Assembly (NCBI GenBank): GCA_028564925.1
Contig: CM053032.1
Location: forward strand, 115,645,490 to 115,709,489
DNA: 64,000 nt
Reading direction: 5' to 3'
From: Lithobates sylvaticus
Taxonomy: Eukaryota > Chordata > Amphibia > Anura > Ranidae
Shown: piece by piece, positions 35,601-46,139 of the stretch
How the letters are laid out: each line of letters begins with the position of its first letter
Numbering within the stretch: position 1 is the stretch's first letter
Notes under the pieces: model-generated
Told to the model about the DNA's origin: nothing
The model's input: only the letters and a program-made list of their open reading frames with translations
Databases searched by the model: none
Program-made: the position numbers and the translations under genes

Positions 35601-36395
35601 ACTTACGGACTCTCAAGATCTGAAACCTTTAGATACCTGCAAATCAAAAATTTCTACACTCCTCTTCTAAATACTGGCACATCACTTAATCAAATGTCTC
35701 AATTTGAACGAATATGTAAAAGTGACCCACATGTTAGAGGGGTTATTTCCCTGATATATCAAAAACTCACTTCTCTTCCCAATAATGTATTACCCTCCTA
35801 TGCAGATAAATGGGCAGTAGATATGAACAGATTTTTTGACACTAATGACTGGTCCAATATATGGCAAGCTACTAAAAGCTCTTCCTCAAATTGCTATGCT
35901 ATTGAAACCAACTTTAAAGTATTAGCTAGATGGTACCCGGTACCGGCCAGAATAGCCAAATTTACCCCGACCTATCCTAATACCTGCTTCAGAGGTTGCC
36001 CGACCCCAGGTACCCATTTCCACATCTGGTGGCAATGCCCGGTGGTCCAAGAATTCTGGAAAAATATTTTTGCCTTGGCTTCAAAAGCCCTTGAATGTCC
36101 TATACCCATAGATCCAGCCTTGGCTCTTTTGAATCTAAAACCTCCATCACTAACGCACCCTCAATTTAAACTATTTCTCCAGCTTAGTACTGCCGCTAAA
36201 CAAACCATAGCCAAAGCTTGGAAATCCAAAACTTTAATTGTAGCGGAAGCTAAGCACAGGATGAATAGAGCATTGACTCATGCTAAAATGTCAGCCATAG
36301 AAGATAATAATATCAAATTTAAGCAGATTTGGCAACCTTGGGTAAAACATTATCTTCCCCCTGACTTTGACCAGTCATTATTGTTACCTCAATAG
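32619..36395 (+). pseudogene. L1-C ORF2: endonuclease, reverse transcriptase, C-terminal domain
   Basis: Starts MAPINVLSLNVQGFNIPHKR at 32619. A frame change near 32725 leads to CLQETHFIDKEYP. Next are YYAPNKRP, CGESNSTV (the GDFN block altered to GESN), SFSRIDHIMV and IPWSDHCAV. Linker text includes LTLWEAHKSVMRGNLISL. The RT follows: LNKRPGPNGFSALYYKQ, SYRPISLLNLDIKLLAKILA, DQTGFMPKRQAGDNIRR, LISLDIKKAFDSVTW (motif A), GTRQGCPLSPLLFALLIEP, LCLFADDILIFLSHP (catalytic FADD). The last 661 residues to 36395 are one open frame, ending with the cysteine/histidine cluster CFRGC...THFHIWWQC. A handful of frame changes inactivate the front half. Confidence 0.93.
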
Positions 36396-36969
36396 TTTAC
36401 CGATTTTAGCGGATAAACTACAATATCCTATACGACACGCAGATCACCACCTGGAGAAACCCTTTCCTCCCTCCCCCCCCCCCCCTTTTTTTTTTTAACC
36501 TATATAGAAGTTAGAAGTACGCTGCAACCATTATGATTGCGACCTTGGTCACTTTATATACATTCTTCTTAGCATTCTATTATTGCCTTTGTATTCTCAG
36601 TATTCCCTTATCTAAGGTAATACCTGTTATATTTAATTGCCCCCGCTTTGCCACAGTTTGTACCCATATGGGGTGGCAAAGCGGTCTGGAGGCAAATTCA
36701 TAATGGCTTTAGAAGTGATTCAGGGTTACTCTTTGTATCCACGAAACACTACTAATTAGGCTTTTGTCACAGTTTCTGACTTCTAACACATCAGTATACT
36801 TTTTAGATTATATAATACTCATGCTGATATTTATGCTTATTTATTTCCAAGAATTACCATATATGAAATTGAATATATGTATTGCATCTTAAATTTTTTT
36901 TTTTTTTTCCTTTTTTATTGTTTAAAGTTTCTGTTTCTTGTTTGAAAATGAAATAAAAATCTTTGACAA
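36396..36969 (+). other. L1-C 3' untranslated region and tail
   Basis: Non-coding, with poly-C/poly-T at 36470-36500, a poly-T tract near 36895, and the end GAAATAAAAATCTTTGACAA just before the duplicated target. The A-rich end includes an AATAAA signal. Confidence 0.8.
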
Positions 36970-36986
36970 GGAAAGGCAGACAGCCC

Positions 36987-38210
36987 AGGATTTCCCGGGT
37001 TACACTTTACCGTTCCAAGAAATCGGGTGGTCTCGCCCTTCCAAACTTCAAGGCCTACTATCAGGCAACTGCGCTCGCCAGAATGGTGGACTGGAAATAT
37101 GCATATACATCCAAACTTTGGGTCCAAGTGGAGCAATCTCTAAGCAAGGTGGACTTGTCTATCATACCATGGATTCCCCGCCATTTCAGGGCTCCTTCAC
37201 CAGACTCCTCACCACTAACCATGTCTACTCTGGCTCTCTGGGACTCTCTGCACAGGCAGTTCTCCTGGCAATATAACTCCCCATTACTACCAATTCTGAA
37301 CCACAAGTTTTTTTAACCTGGCCGACTGGATAGTGGCTTCAGAACCTGGGAGTCTGAAGAACCTATTCTACTCCATCATATCGTGAATTCAAATGGTCTC
37401 AAGCCACTAGCAGACATAATGGCTCCTAAGCCCATCACCTTCATGGACACATGGAGATACAGACAGATACAAGGGTTTGTACGCTCCCTACCTCAACCAA
37501 TAAGATGTATGCAGGATTTAACCCCGGTCGAATATGTATTCTCGCTCAAAGACCCACCACTACACTGCATCTCACAGTTCTACAAAGCCATCATACAACT
37601 GATAAACCCTTCGTACCCGGAATACCTTCACAAATATCAGACGCCCAAAAAGATAAAAATTTTGAACCTGGCACATGTGTCTTCCATCTCCTACAAGACA
37701 TCTGAAATGAACTATAAGCTACTCTCGCGTTGGCACTACACCCCAGCCAAGCTTCACTCAATGTTCCCCTCCAACTCCCCGTTGTGCTGGAGGAGTTGCG
37801 GGAACACAGCTTCTCATGCACACATCTGGTGGTCATGCCCAGTCATTCAACCGTTCTGGTCCAGTGTCGACCAGCTGATAAACCAAATAGCGTGCTCATC
37901 CCTTCCCATGGAGCCATGGACTATACTTCTTCACAGTACTGTGGAACCTGTGGGCCCATACAAGCGCTCACTTGTTCCTCATCTCTTAAATGCTGCAAAG
38001 GCTCTCATCCCAGAAAGGTGGGGGCAACCTACTGCGCCTACTCTAAAGAACTGGATAAGAGCAGTGGAACATATTTGCCTCATGGAAGAACTCACCCTCA
38101 TGGCTAATGATAACCTTAATCGCCACACTGTAACTTGGTCGCTATGGACTGAATTCAAGAGCTCCCCTAGCTATAAGGACATCATAGAGATTTCTTCTGC
38201 ACCCACATAA
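36987..38210 (+). pseudogene. L1-B ORF2 C-terminal part
   Basis: Resumes L1-B after L1-C: ISRVTLYRSKKSGGLALPNF (post-RT block), then a stop near 37315, then a long frame from 37383 to 38210. It includes TFMDTWRYRQIQGFVRSLPQ, YKTSEMNYKLLSRWHYTPAK and the cysteine/histidine cluster CWRSCGNTASHAHIWWSC, and ends EISSAPT. This C-terminal domain is needed for L1 RNP function. Confidence 0.9.
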
Positions 38211-38704
38211 ACACTACCAAGGAATTCGATTCCTACTTGCATACTTCATGATGATATAGCAAACTTGCTTCCGGGGTGTAATTATTCTTATTCAGGGTTA
38301 TAACCAGTAGTATGTACCAGCTTGATATTCTTCATGATATCGGTGTGACCATTCATGTCCTTGCCTTACCATTTGATGCCAGCCTACTCTTTATTCTTTC
38401 TTGTGCCAATTTCATTCATGCTTTTTCTTCCCCACCCTTCCTCTCTGCCTCTCCACCCCTTCACCCCCCCCCCTTTTAAAAATGTATGACGTTATATGTT
38501 AACATTACAAGATTGAAAATATTATTTGAGTTACTCAGATCCTTAGACCCGGGACCTGTAACTATTTGACTTTAAAAGACACCATTTTGTGTATTAATGC
38601 CCCTGTGTGTCTTCGGAAGCCTTCTACACATTCAATCGTTGTACTAGTTCAGATTGTACATATTGTATTTTCTTTGTGAAAATCTGTTATGTAGACTGTT
38701 TTTC
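38211..38704 (+). other. L1-B 3' untranslated region
   Basis: Non-coding, with a poly-C run near 38465 and AT-rich sequence. It is cut at the TTAA by MITE F, and the final A-rich stretch AACAAAAATTAAACAAAAA is at 39704-39722. Confidence 0.75.
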
Positions 38705-39689
38705 TTAACCACTTCAATACCGCTGTATTGTCATATGACGCCCACAAGGTGGATCTACCATCCTGGGTGGGCGTCATATGACGTCCTCGGATTCCCGGCC
38801 GCCTGGGGGGGCGCGCGCGCGGCATCGCTCGGGACCCGGTGCGAGTGCCCGGCGGCCGCGATGTCTGCCGGGCACCCGCGATTGCCCGTTAAAACAACGG
38901 GACCGGGCGGGACCGTGGAGCTGTGTGTGTAAACACACAGCTCCACGTCCTGTCAGCGGGGAGGAGACCGATCATGTGGTCCCAGTACGGAGGAACACAT
39001 GATCGGTCTCCTCCCCTTGAGTCCCCTCCCCCTACAGTTAGAATCACTTCTATTAGGGAACACATTAACCCCTGCAGCGCCCTCTAGTGTTAACCCCTTC
39101 CCTGCCAGTCACATTTACACAGTAATCATTGCAATTTTATAGCAACGATCGCTGTGTAAATGTGAATGGTTCCAAAAATGTGTCAAAAGTGTCCGAAGTG
39201 TCCGCCGCAATGTCGCAGTCACGAAAATAAAATCGCAGATCGCCGCCATTACTAGTAAAAAAAAAAAAAAAAATTCAATAAATCTATCCCCTATTTTGTA
39301 GACGCTATAACTTTTGCGCAAACCGATCAATATACGCTTATTGCGATTTTTTTTACCAAAAATATGTAGAAGAATACGTATCGGCCTAAACTGAGGAAAA
39401 AAATTGTTTTTTTTAAAAAAAATGGGATATTTATTATAGCAAAAAGTAAAAAATATTGTGTTTTTTTCAAAATTTACGCTCTTCTTTTGTTTATAGCGCA
39501 AAAAATAAAAACCGCAGGGGCGATCAAATACCACCAAAAGAAAGCTCTATTTGTGGGAAAAAAAGGACGTCAATTTTGTTTGGGTGTAACGTCGCACGAC
39601 CGCGCAATTGTTAAAGCGACGCAGTGCCGAATCGCAAAAAGTGCTCTGGTAAGGAAGGGTGTTTAAAAGCCCTGTATTGAAGTGGTTAA
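38705..39689 (+). mobile_element. TTAA-target MITE, copy F
   Basis: TTAA at 38705-38708 and 39686-39689, with perfect 12-bp inner ends CCACTTCAATAC and GTATTGAAGTGG. The interior is colinear with copy A: a GC-rich half with CATATGACG and ACACACAGCTCCACG hairpins, then AAAATATGTAGAAGAATACG and ACCACCAAAAGAAAGC. Best-preserved ends of the family. Confidence 0.92.
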
Positions 39690-39735
39690 AAAACTGTTCA
39701 ATAAACAAAAATTAAACAAAAAAATAAAACAGTTA

Positions 39736-40318
39736 CCAGCGATAATGAAATGGTAATTAGAACTAAATAGTTCATACTCGACACAAGAATGGTCTCAGGC
39801 AATTAACTCCAGTCTAAAAGCCTTGCATTGTGTATTACACTGGGAAAATGTTTAAGATACTCTACAGATAGTACATGACACCAGTCCGCCTAGCTAAAAG
39901 CTCTAAAGAACACTCCCCGGACTGTTGGCGCAATTGCGGGCAACCAGGAAACCTGCTCCATATATTATGGTACTGTAAATCGATAGCAAGCTTCTGGAAG
40001 TCAATCTTCCATCTAATATCGAGAGTTAGAGGGATCATAACTCAACCCTCACCGGGATTGGCATTACTGGGTCTCTCTATAGGGAATTTTCCCACAAATT
40101 TTAGAACAGTAATTGTTCATATTTTAATTGTGGCGAGAATGTCCATAATGTGCGATTGGAAAAAAGATATAGCTCCTTCTACCACAGAAGTCGTTTCTAG
40201 AGTAACCTTGCAGTGTTCATACGAGTACTCCTTTGCTAACAGCCACGGAAATAGGGAAACCTTCAATAAAAAGTGGGAAATATGGATTAAGACGTATAAA
40301 CTGGCAAATCTCCTTTGA
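39736..40318 (+). pseudogene. L1-A ORF2 C-terminal domain
   Basis: Continues L1-A after L1-B. A decayed stretch is followed by a frame from 39875 with MTPVRLAKSSKEHSPDCWRN, the cluster CWRNCGQPGNLLHILWYC (Cys/His domain) and SFWKSIFHLISRV, ending YKLANLL. The same region occurs in L1-B and L1-C, which confirms the register. Confidence 0.85.
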
Positions 40319-40670
40319 AGTACTACTATACGCTGGCAGGTAAACCGCAAGCAAGATACAAAAATGGCAGATAAGAGATGGGGGTTTAACATACAAATAA
40401 CAATTGCAGATAATGGTTACTGCGGATGTGGTAACACTTCCTTTTTTTCTCTTGATTTTAGTAACCGTTCAAAGTTATCCGTTTGCTTATCCTCAATACA
40501 TTTTTTTGTTAGATGTAGTCTGCTTACTACAAGGTTATTATGCATGTTTTTACATCAAAAGGATGTCTGAGAAGGGTAATATCCCAGTTCCATGATAATA
40601 TCTCAGTCTATGTATGATATGACATTTTTCATAACCTTGCAATTGTTTAAAACCAATAAAAATGTAAAAT
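40319..40670 (+). other. L1-A 3' untranslated region and tail
   Basis: Non-coding. It ends near AAAACCAATAAAAATGTAAA, an A-rich end with AATAAA. Its target duplication partner was not found because the 5' end is unclear. Confidence 0.6.
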
Positions 40671-40680
40671 TAAATAATTT

Positions 40681-40748
40681 TTTCCTCTTATTGGTTGAAC
40701 TAGATGGACTTATCTTTTTTCAACCAGAATATTTAACTAGATAACTAT
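40681..40748 (+). mobile_element. short LINE 3' tail (L2/CR1-like)
   Basis: TTGGTTGAACTAGATGGACT, then CTTTTTTCAACC and TAACTATG. This hairpin-like ending is typical of a vertebrate non-LTR LINE 3' end. Only the last ~70 bp survive. Confidence 0.5.
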
Positions 40749-41215
40749 GTGTCCAGTAGGCGGCCCACATATTCTAGTTGGTACAATGGTCCCTGGGTTG
40801 AAATTTGCAGACAGTGCACAATGGCCCTGAGGTCTTCTAATTGCTTCTGCAGGAGTAGAATATCCAAGTATCTCCAGAAAGGGGATCCCCTTGGCTCGCT
40901 GAAGAGCCAACACCAGGGCCAGCACCTTTGTGAGCACTCAGTATTGCGGCTAAGCCAAAGGGTAGGAAAAATCCCAGATGGAGAGGAGCAACTACTAACC
41001 TTATATAGATTCCATACGGAATCCTAAAAACGTCAACACTTTAGGTCCAGAATGGACCACACATGACCATTTGGCTTCGGCACTGAGCAGGTTGGTGTAG
41101 GTAACTGGGAAACCTTTCTGGAATAGGTGCAATAACCCCCCGAGAAAGCAACTGGTCCAGTGCAGCAAACAAGGCTGCTCTTTTGTTTGGGGAAAAAAAT
41201 AAAATAAAATTGCCA
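40740..41215 (-). mobile_element. DIRS-type reverse transcriptase fragment (fossil)
   Basis: Minus-strand translation shows RT text of the DIRS type: LLSRGVIAPIPE, KVLTFLGFRMESI and, further on, FTKVLALVLALQRAKGIP. The same blocks occur in the longer DIRS fossil at 53853-58690. Broken and short, it keeps only part of the RT. Confidence 0.6.
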
Positions 41216-41414
41216 TCTCGATTCAACCCCTCACGATCTTATTACAATAAAAAAAAAAAAAAACACAGGCAGCCTGCCAATTTTATCATAACATTATCAG
41301 TGCTGCGAGATAACTATAAACAAAGTATTATTTCGTTTTTAGCTCAAAGAAATGCACTTCAGTCTGTAAATGAGGTCAGTTTAACCAAGTTAAAAATCTG
41401 TATTTTTTGAATAT
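41216..41414. other. unassigned
   Basis: AT-rich with a poly-A tract near 41250. Nothing recognised. Confidence 0.3.
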
Positions 41415-41640
41415 ATTTTTTAGCAGAGACCCTAGAGATTAAAATTGCGATTGTTGCAATATTTTATGTCACACTGTATTTGCGCAGCGGTGTTTTAAAC
41501 GCAAGTTTTTGGGGGAAAAAATACACTTTAATACATTTTAAAAAAGCTAAACAGTAAAGTTAGTCCAAGTTTTTTGTAAAATGGGAAAGATGTTACGAAA
41601 TGAGAATTGTTAAATAATTGTGCTCTCTATTCTAAGCAAA
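41415..41640 (+). mobile_element. TTAA-family MITE fragment G
   Basis: Matches the inner part of copies E and I: GACCCTAGAGA, GTTGCAATATTTTATGTCACAC, TTTGCGCAGC, AGTTTTTGGGGGAAAAAA. No ends preserved. Confidence 0.65.
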
Positions 41641-41689
41641 AAAATTGCGATTCTCATTTTAGCCAGAATCATGCAGCTCTAACCAATGG

Positions 41690-42345
41690 CACATGTCAGT
41701 TCAGATGAGCAACAAATATAAAAAGAACAAAAAAGTTAAACCTGGGTGGCTAAATCAGGTAAAAAGGTATAACAAGAAAAAATGGGCTTTAGAAAAATAT
41801 AAGGCCAGAGGGTCACCATTGGCATTTCAAAACTACAAAACACACAATAAGAAATGCAAGAGTTTCATCACAGAAGCCAAAATAGATTACAAGAGACACT
41901 GCTGAAAGAATTTTTTTTTCAGATCCATCAATAGTAAAAAATCTAGATCAGAACATATTGGCCCCAAAAAGTAAAGTTGGTCACAGGGAGAAGGCAACTG
42001 AACTAAAAACTATCTTCATCGCCTCAGTTTATGCCAAGGAAAAGGAGGGGTATAATAAAAATGTAAATAAATAGTATATTGAATGTACCCCTGAGGCTGG
42101 CAGAAACCTGGATTAAAAAAAAAAAGGACTAGGTAAACAAAAAAACATAATAATAATAGTGAGAACCAGATAGCTTACATCCATCAGTCCTCAAATAACT
42201 TCGCCATGTTAAAGCCAGCCCATTATTTCTAACTTTGAAGGACAGCTTACTGACTGTAATGGTACCAACTGATTGGCAAAAAGCAAACATGGTACCAATA
42301 TTCAAAAAAGGGCCAAGATAAAGTGAGTTAAGTACTGAACACTTC
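41690..42345 (+). pseudogene. L2/CR1-type LINE ORF2 fragment, pre-RT to early RT
   Basis: Translation gives KVKPGWLNQVKRYNKKKWAL, EKYKARGSPLAFQNYKTHNKKC and ITEAKIDYKRH, the linker between endonuclease and RT in CR1/L2 LINEs. Further on, decayed text reads TELKTIFIASVYAKE and, near 42260, VPTDWQKANMVPIFKKG, a classic RT motif 1 of this group. Stops are frequent. Confidence 0.75.
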
Positions 42346-42359
42346 ACCATTTTTCTAGG

Positions 42360-43560
42360 TAAATATACTTCCTAAAGGTGCTATTGACATAAAATTTTCA
42401 CCACATGTCGGTAACAACCCATACATACAAAGAAACCAAAAGAAAAAGGCTCAGAAATTAGGTTGTGTAACAAAATGGAATGACAAAAGGGAAAAAGTAT
42501 AAAACACGCTAACTTTGTTGGTAATGACAGCTTCAAAACGCCTACTGTATGGAAAAACTAGTCGCATGCTTTGCTCAGGTGCGATTTTGGCCCATTCTTC
42601 CACACAGTCTTCAAATCTTGAAGGTTCAGTGGGCCTCTTCTATGAGCTTTGACCTTTAGTTCTTTCTACAGATTCAAGACGTGATTGGCTGGGCCATTCT
42701 GGCAACTTTATTTTCTCTTTGAACCCAATTGAGTGTTTCCTTGGCTTTGTGTTTGGGATCATTAATTTGCTGAAATGTCCACCCTTGGTTCATGATCAGC
42801 CTGGTAGATGCCAACAGGATTTTTTTATCAAGAATGTCTTGGTACATTTTTCGATTCATCCTTCCTTCAATGATATGAAGTTGGCCAGTACCATATGCTG
42901 AAAAACACTCCAACACCATAATGTTCCCGTCTCTAAACTTAACTGTAGGTATGGTGTTTTTGGGATGATGTGCAGTGCTATTTGACCTCCAAACATGGTG
43001 TGTATTATGGCATCCAAAACAGTTCAATTTTGGAGTTCATCTGACCAGACTATATTATTCCAGCATGTCACAGGCTTGTCTAAATGTTGTGCAGCAAACT
43101 TTAAAACGAGCGTCAACATGCTTTTTCTTCAGCAATGGAGTCTTGCGTGGTGAGAGTGCACACAGGCCATGGCAGTTGAGTGCATTACTTATTGCTTTCT
43201 TTGAAACAATTGTACCTGCTAATTCCAGGTCTCTCTGAAGCTCTCCACAAGTGGCCATTGGCTCTTGGACAACTCTCGATTCTTTTCACTTCTCTTCCTC
43301 CAGAAATCTTGCAGGGAGCACATGTTCGTGGCTGGTTTATGATGAAATTATGTTCTTTCCACCTCCGGATTATGGCCCCAACAGTGCTCACTGAAACTTT
43401 CAGAAGTTTAGAAATCCTTCTGTATCAGTATGTTTTGCAACAATAAGGCTGCAATGGTCGAGAGAGCCCTTTGCTTTTACCCATCATGAGATGTTTGTTT
43501 GACACCTTGGTAATGAGACACCTTTTTATAGGCCATTAGTTGATGCTGAACCAGCTGATA
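42360..43560 (-). pseudogene. Tc1-like transposase relic 1
   Basis: Cut-and-paste DD34E transposase, reading right to left. Helix-turn-helix text STVGAIIRRWKEHN near 43380 is followed by ISNALNCHGLCALSPRKTPL near 43180 and then NCFGCHNTHHVWRSNSTAHH near 43020. FRDGNIMVLECFSAYGTGQL (where MVWGCFS is usual) and QQINDPKHKAKETLN (second catalytic Asp region, usual DNDPKHK) follow near 42760. The final Glu region is decayed near 42700. At least four frame changes. The left terminus is about 42360; no TA duplication was resolved. Confidence 0.88.
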
Positions 43561-43564
43561 TTAA

Positions 43565-44264
43565 CCACTTACACTGGGGAAAATTATTTGATCCCCTGCA
43601 GATTTTGTAAGTTTGCCCACTTACAAAGAAATTAAGGGTCTAAAATGTATCATAGGTGTATTTTAAATGATAGACAGAATATCAACCAAAAATCCAGACA
43701 AAACAAATGTTATAAATTAAGTTGCAGTTCAGAGAGTAAAATAAGTATTTGATCCCCAAGCAAAACATGACTTGGTACTTGGTGGAGAAACCCTTGTTGG
43801 CAAGCACAGAGGTAAGACATTTCTTGCAATTGATGACCAGGTTTGCACACATCTCAGGAGGGATTTGGATCAACTCTTCTTTACATATCTTCTCTAAATC
43901 CTTAAGGTCTCTTGGCAACTCGAAATTTAAGTTACATCTATAAATGTTTATAGGATTAAGGTCTGGAGACCGACTAGGCCACTTCATGACCTTAATGTCC
44001 TTCTTGAGCCACTCCTTTATTGCCTTGGTGGTATGTTTTGGGTCATTGTCAGGCTGGAAGACCCATCCACTACACATCTTCAGTGTCCCAGCTGAGGGAA
44101 GAAGGTTCTCATCCAAGATTTTACACTACATGGCCATGTCCATTGGCCCCTCAATGTGGCAAAGCTGGCCTGTACCTTTAGCAGAGAAACAGCCCCAAGG
44201 CACCATGTTTCCACCTCCGTGGTTGACTGTAGGGATGGTGTTCTTAGGGTAATAGTCAGTATTT
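43565..44264 (-). pseudogene. Tc1-like transposase relic 2, C-terminal half
   Basis: A different Tc1 family from relic 1. Minus strand: [24 protein letters not shown] near 44250, then [37 protein letters not shown] (catalytic Asp), [15 protein letters not shown] (DLNPIE block with E read as N) and [20 protein letters not shown]. The non-coding 3' end holds TATTTGATCCCCTGCAGATT near 43590. The N-terminal half is absent, replaced at 44264 by TTAA-family sequence. Confidence 0.88.
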
Positions 44265-45400
44265 TTCTTCTTCCAAAATTTTTTGTTCATAGCGCAAAAA
44301 ATAAAAACCCCAATGGTGATTGAATACCACCAAAAGAAAGCTCTATTTTTGTAAAACAAAATTACAAATTTAATTACGGGTGCAGTGTTGCATGGCTGAG
44401 TAATTGTCATTTAAATTGTGAGAGCACTGAAAGTTCGCCTGGTCAGGAAGGGGTTATACAGTGGGAAAATATTTTGGAAAAAAATTAGTTTTGCAACTAC
44501 AACCCAAAACACATTCTGCTACTCCTCCTGAGTAGGGCAATACCACAAGTGTGAGACTTGCACAACCTGCTCACATACAGAGGCCCAACATGCATCGAGC
44601 ACCTTTAGGCGTTCAAGGGCCATAAATTCCACATCTAATTTTCTGATTACATCACACTTTTGAAGGCACCACGACAATGGCGACACCCACAAAATGAACT
44701 CATTTTGAGACAAATGTATATACTATCAAGCATAATGAGTCTTCTGAACATTTATTTTTTTCCACAATTTTTCAGAAAATGTGGAAAGAAAATGAAAAAC
44801 ATTTTTTACACAATGTTGTCCATTTATAAGATATTTCTAACAGCGTGTAAATACCCAAAAATTTACCCCAAAATACATTCTTCTAATCCTCCTGAGTATG
44901 GGGATACCACATATGAGAATTGTCCACAGCCTGGCCACATACAGAAGCCCAACATTCAAGTAGCACCTTCAGGCATTCTAGAAGTATAAACTACACATTT
45001 AATTGCCTTACAACTGATCACACTTTTGAAGGCCCTGGAGCAACAGGACAGTGGAAACTCCCACAAAATGACCCCATTTTGGAAAGCAATAACTCCAACA
45101 TACTTTTATGAGGCATAATAAGTCTTTTGAACATTTTTTTTTCTAAAATTTTTCAGAAAATGTGGAAAGAAAATGAAAACTATTTTTTTACAAAATGTTG
45201 TCAATTTTTAAGATTTCTAAAACGGCATGTAAATTCCAAAAAACATGAATTACACATTAAATTTCCTGACAACCTATCACATTTTTGAAGGCCCTTCATA
45301 TTTATAACACATAGCATGTACATACAAAGAATTACACCCCAAAAAACATTCTGCTGAGCAAAGTGCAAACAAAAGGATTACCTGTGATTTTAGTATTGCA
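44265..45400 (+). mobile_element. TTAA-family sequence H, rearranged
   Basis: The first part (44280-44455) is the left-end block of the family in reverse (ACCACCAAAAGAAAGCTC...TGAGTAATTGTCAT). From 44500 the middle block is in forward orientation (AACACATTCTGCTACTCCTC, CATACAGAGGCCCAACATGC). It is then partly duplicated: CAGAAAATGTGGAAAGAAAA at 44773 and 45153, and ACATACAGA.GCCCAACAT twice. It is a decayed composite that adjoins the piggyBac transposase relic. Confidence 0.7.
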
Positions 45401-46135
45401 GTTAACCATAAAGGGGAGCATTGGGCCAGGCAGTAGGCAGGGATGTGGTCAGTAACAACTAAAGGAATTTTCCAGGCAGGAATACTATCCATAGTCAGTA
45501 CAGACAGCAGGCAGAGATATGGTCAGCACATGCAAAGGAATTGTCCAGGCAGATACATAGTCAGCACAGCCAAAATATTGGTCCTGCTAGTAGGCAGAAA
45601 CATGGTCCATAAAACAGGTAGCAGGCAGAGGTGTGGTCAGTTCATACGGCAAGCAGAGGCATGATGGCCGTAAATCAGCAGAAGGCAAAATTATCAGGCA
45701 TAGGGCCTTGGTCAGGTAAGAGGCTTCTATCATCCAAATCTCTTTGAAGCCTTGGGTCTCCAGACCCTAATCCGGTTATTACAAAACCCGAAAAAAAGAA
45801 AACACAAAAATTGTTTCCTCCATCCGGAAAAACTATTCTGAAGCCCCTCACATATGTGTGACCCCTGTGATTATTAGCAGGGTACAAGATCAGTCCAAGC
45901 AGCAGGAAAAAAAACATGGTAAATAAACAGTCCAGGGTTAGTTCCAGGGCAGGCAGAGGCATGGTCAGTTTAAGCAGCAAGCAGAAGCATGGTCGAATAA
46001 CAGGCCAAGGTCAGTTCTGGACCAGGCAGAGGTATAGACAGTTTAGACAGCAGGCATAGGCGTGGTCAAATAACAGGCCAGGGTCAGTTCCAGGGCAGGC
46101 AGAGGTATGTACTGTTTAGCCAACAGATAAAATAC
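45400..46135. repeat. diverged tandem repeats with GGCAGAGG(C/T)ATGGTC core
   Basis: Loose repeats of AGCAGGCAGAGGCATGGTCAG with variable spacers at about 45425-45665 and 45940-46115. They are separated by 45670-45935, which has no assigned content. Period roughly 30-70 bp; old and irregular. Confidence 0.7.
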
Positions 46136-46139
46136 GTTT

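Larger units (their letters stand above)
30790..36969 (+). mobile_element. L1-C: nearly full-length L1 inserted in L1-B
   Basis: Flanked by the 17-bp perfect duplication GGAAAGGCAGACAGCCC (30773-30789 and 36970-36986). It holds a GC-rich 5' leader like L1-B's (AGAGCTCCG near 30836), ORF1, ORF2, a 3' region and an AT-rich tail. At 6.2 kb it is about full length. It is the youngest LINE in the stack, and its long 661-residue ORF2 frame agrees with that. Confidence 0.93.
25675..39722 (+). mobile_element. L1-B: near-complete L1 with nested insertions
   Basis: Flanked by AATAAAACAGTTA at 25662-25674 and 39723-39735, a 13-bp perfect target duplication. The order is 5' leader (25675-25752), ORF1 (25753-26758), spacer, ORF2 (27984-30772 and 36987-38210), 3' region to 38704, then an A-rich end at 39690-39722. 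Insertions are two TA palindromic MITEs, L1-C and TTAA MITE F. Without them it is about 5.6 kb, close to full length with an internal RT deletion. Confidence 0.88.
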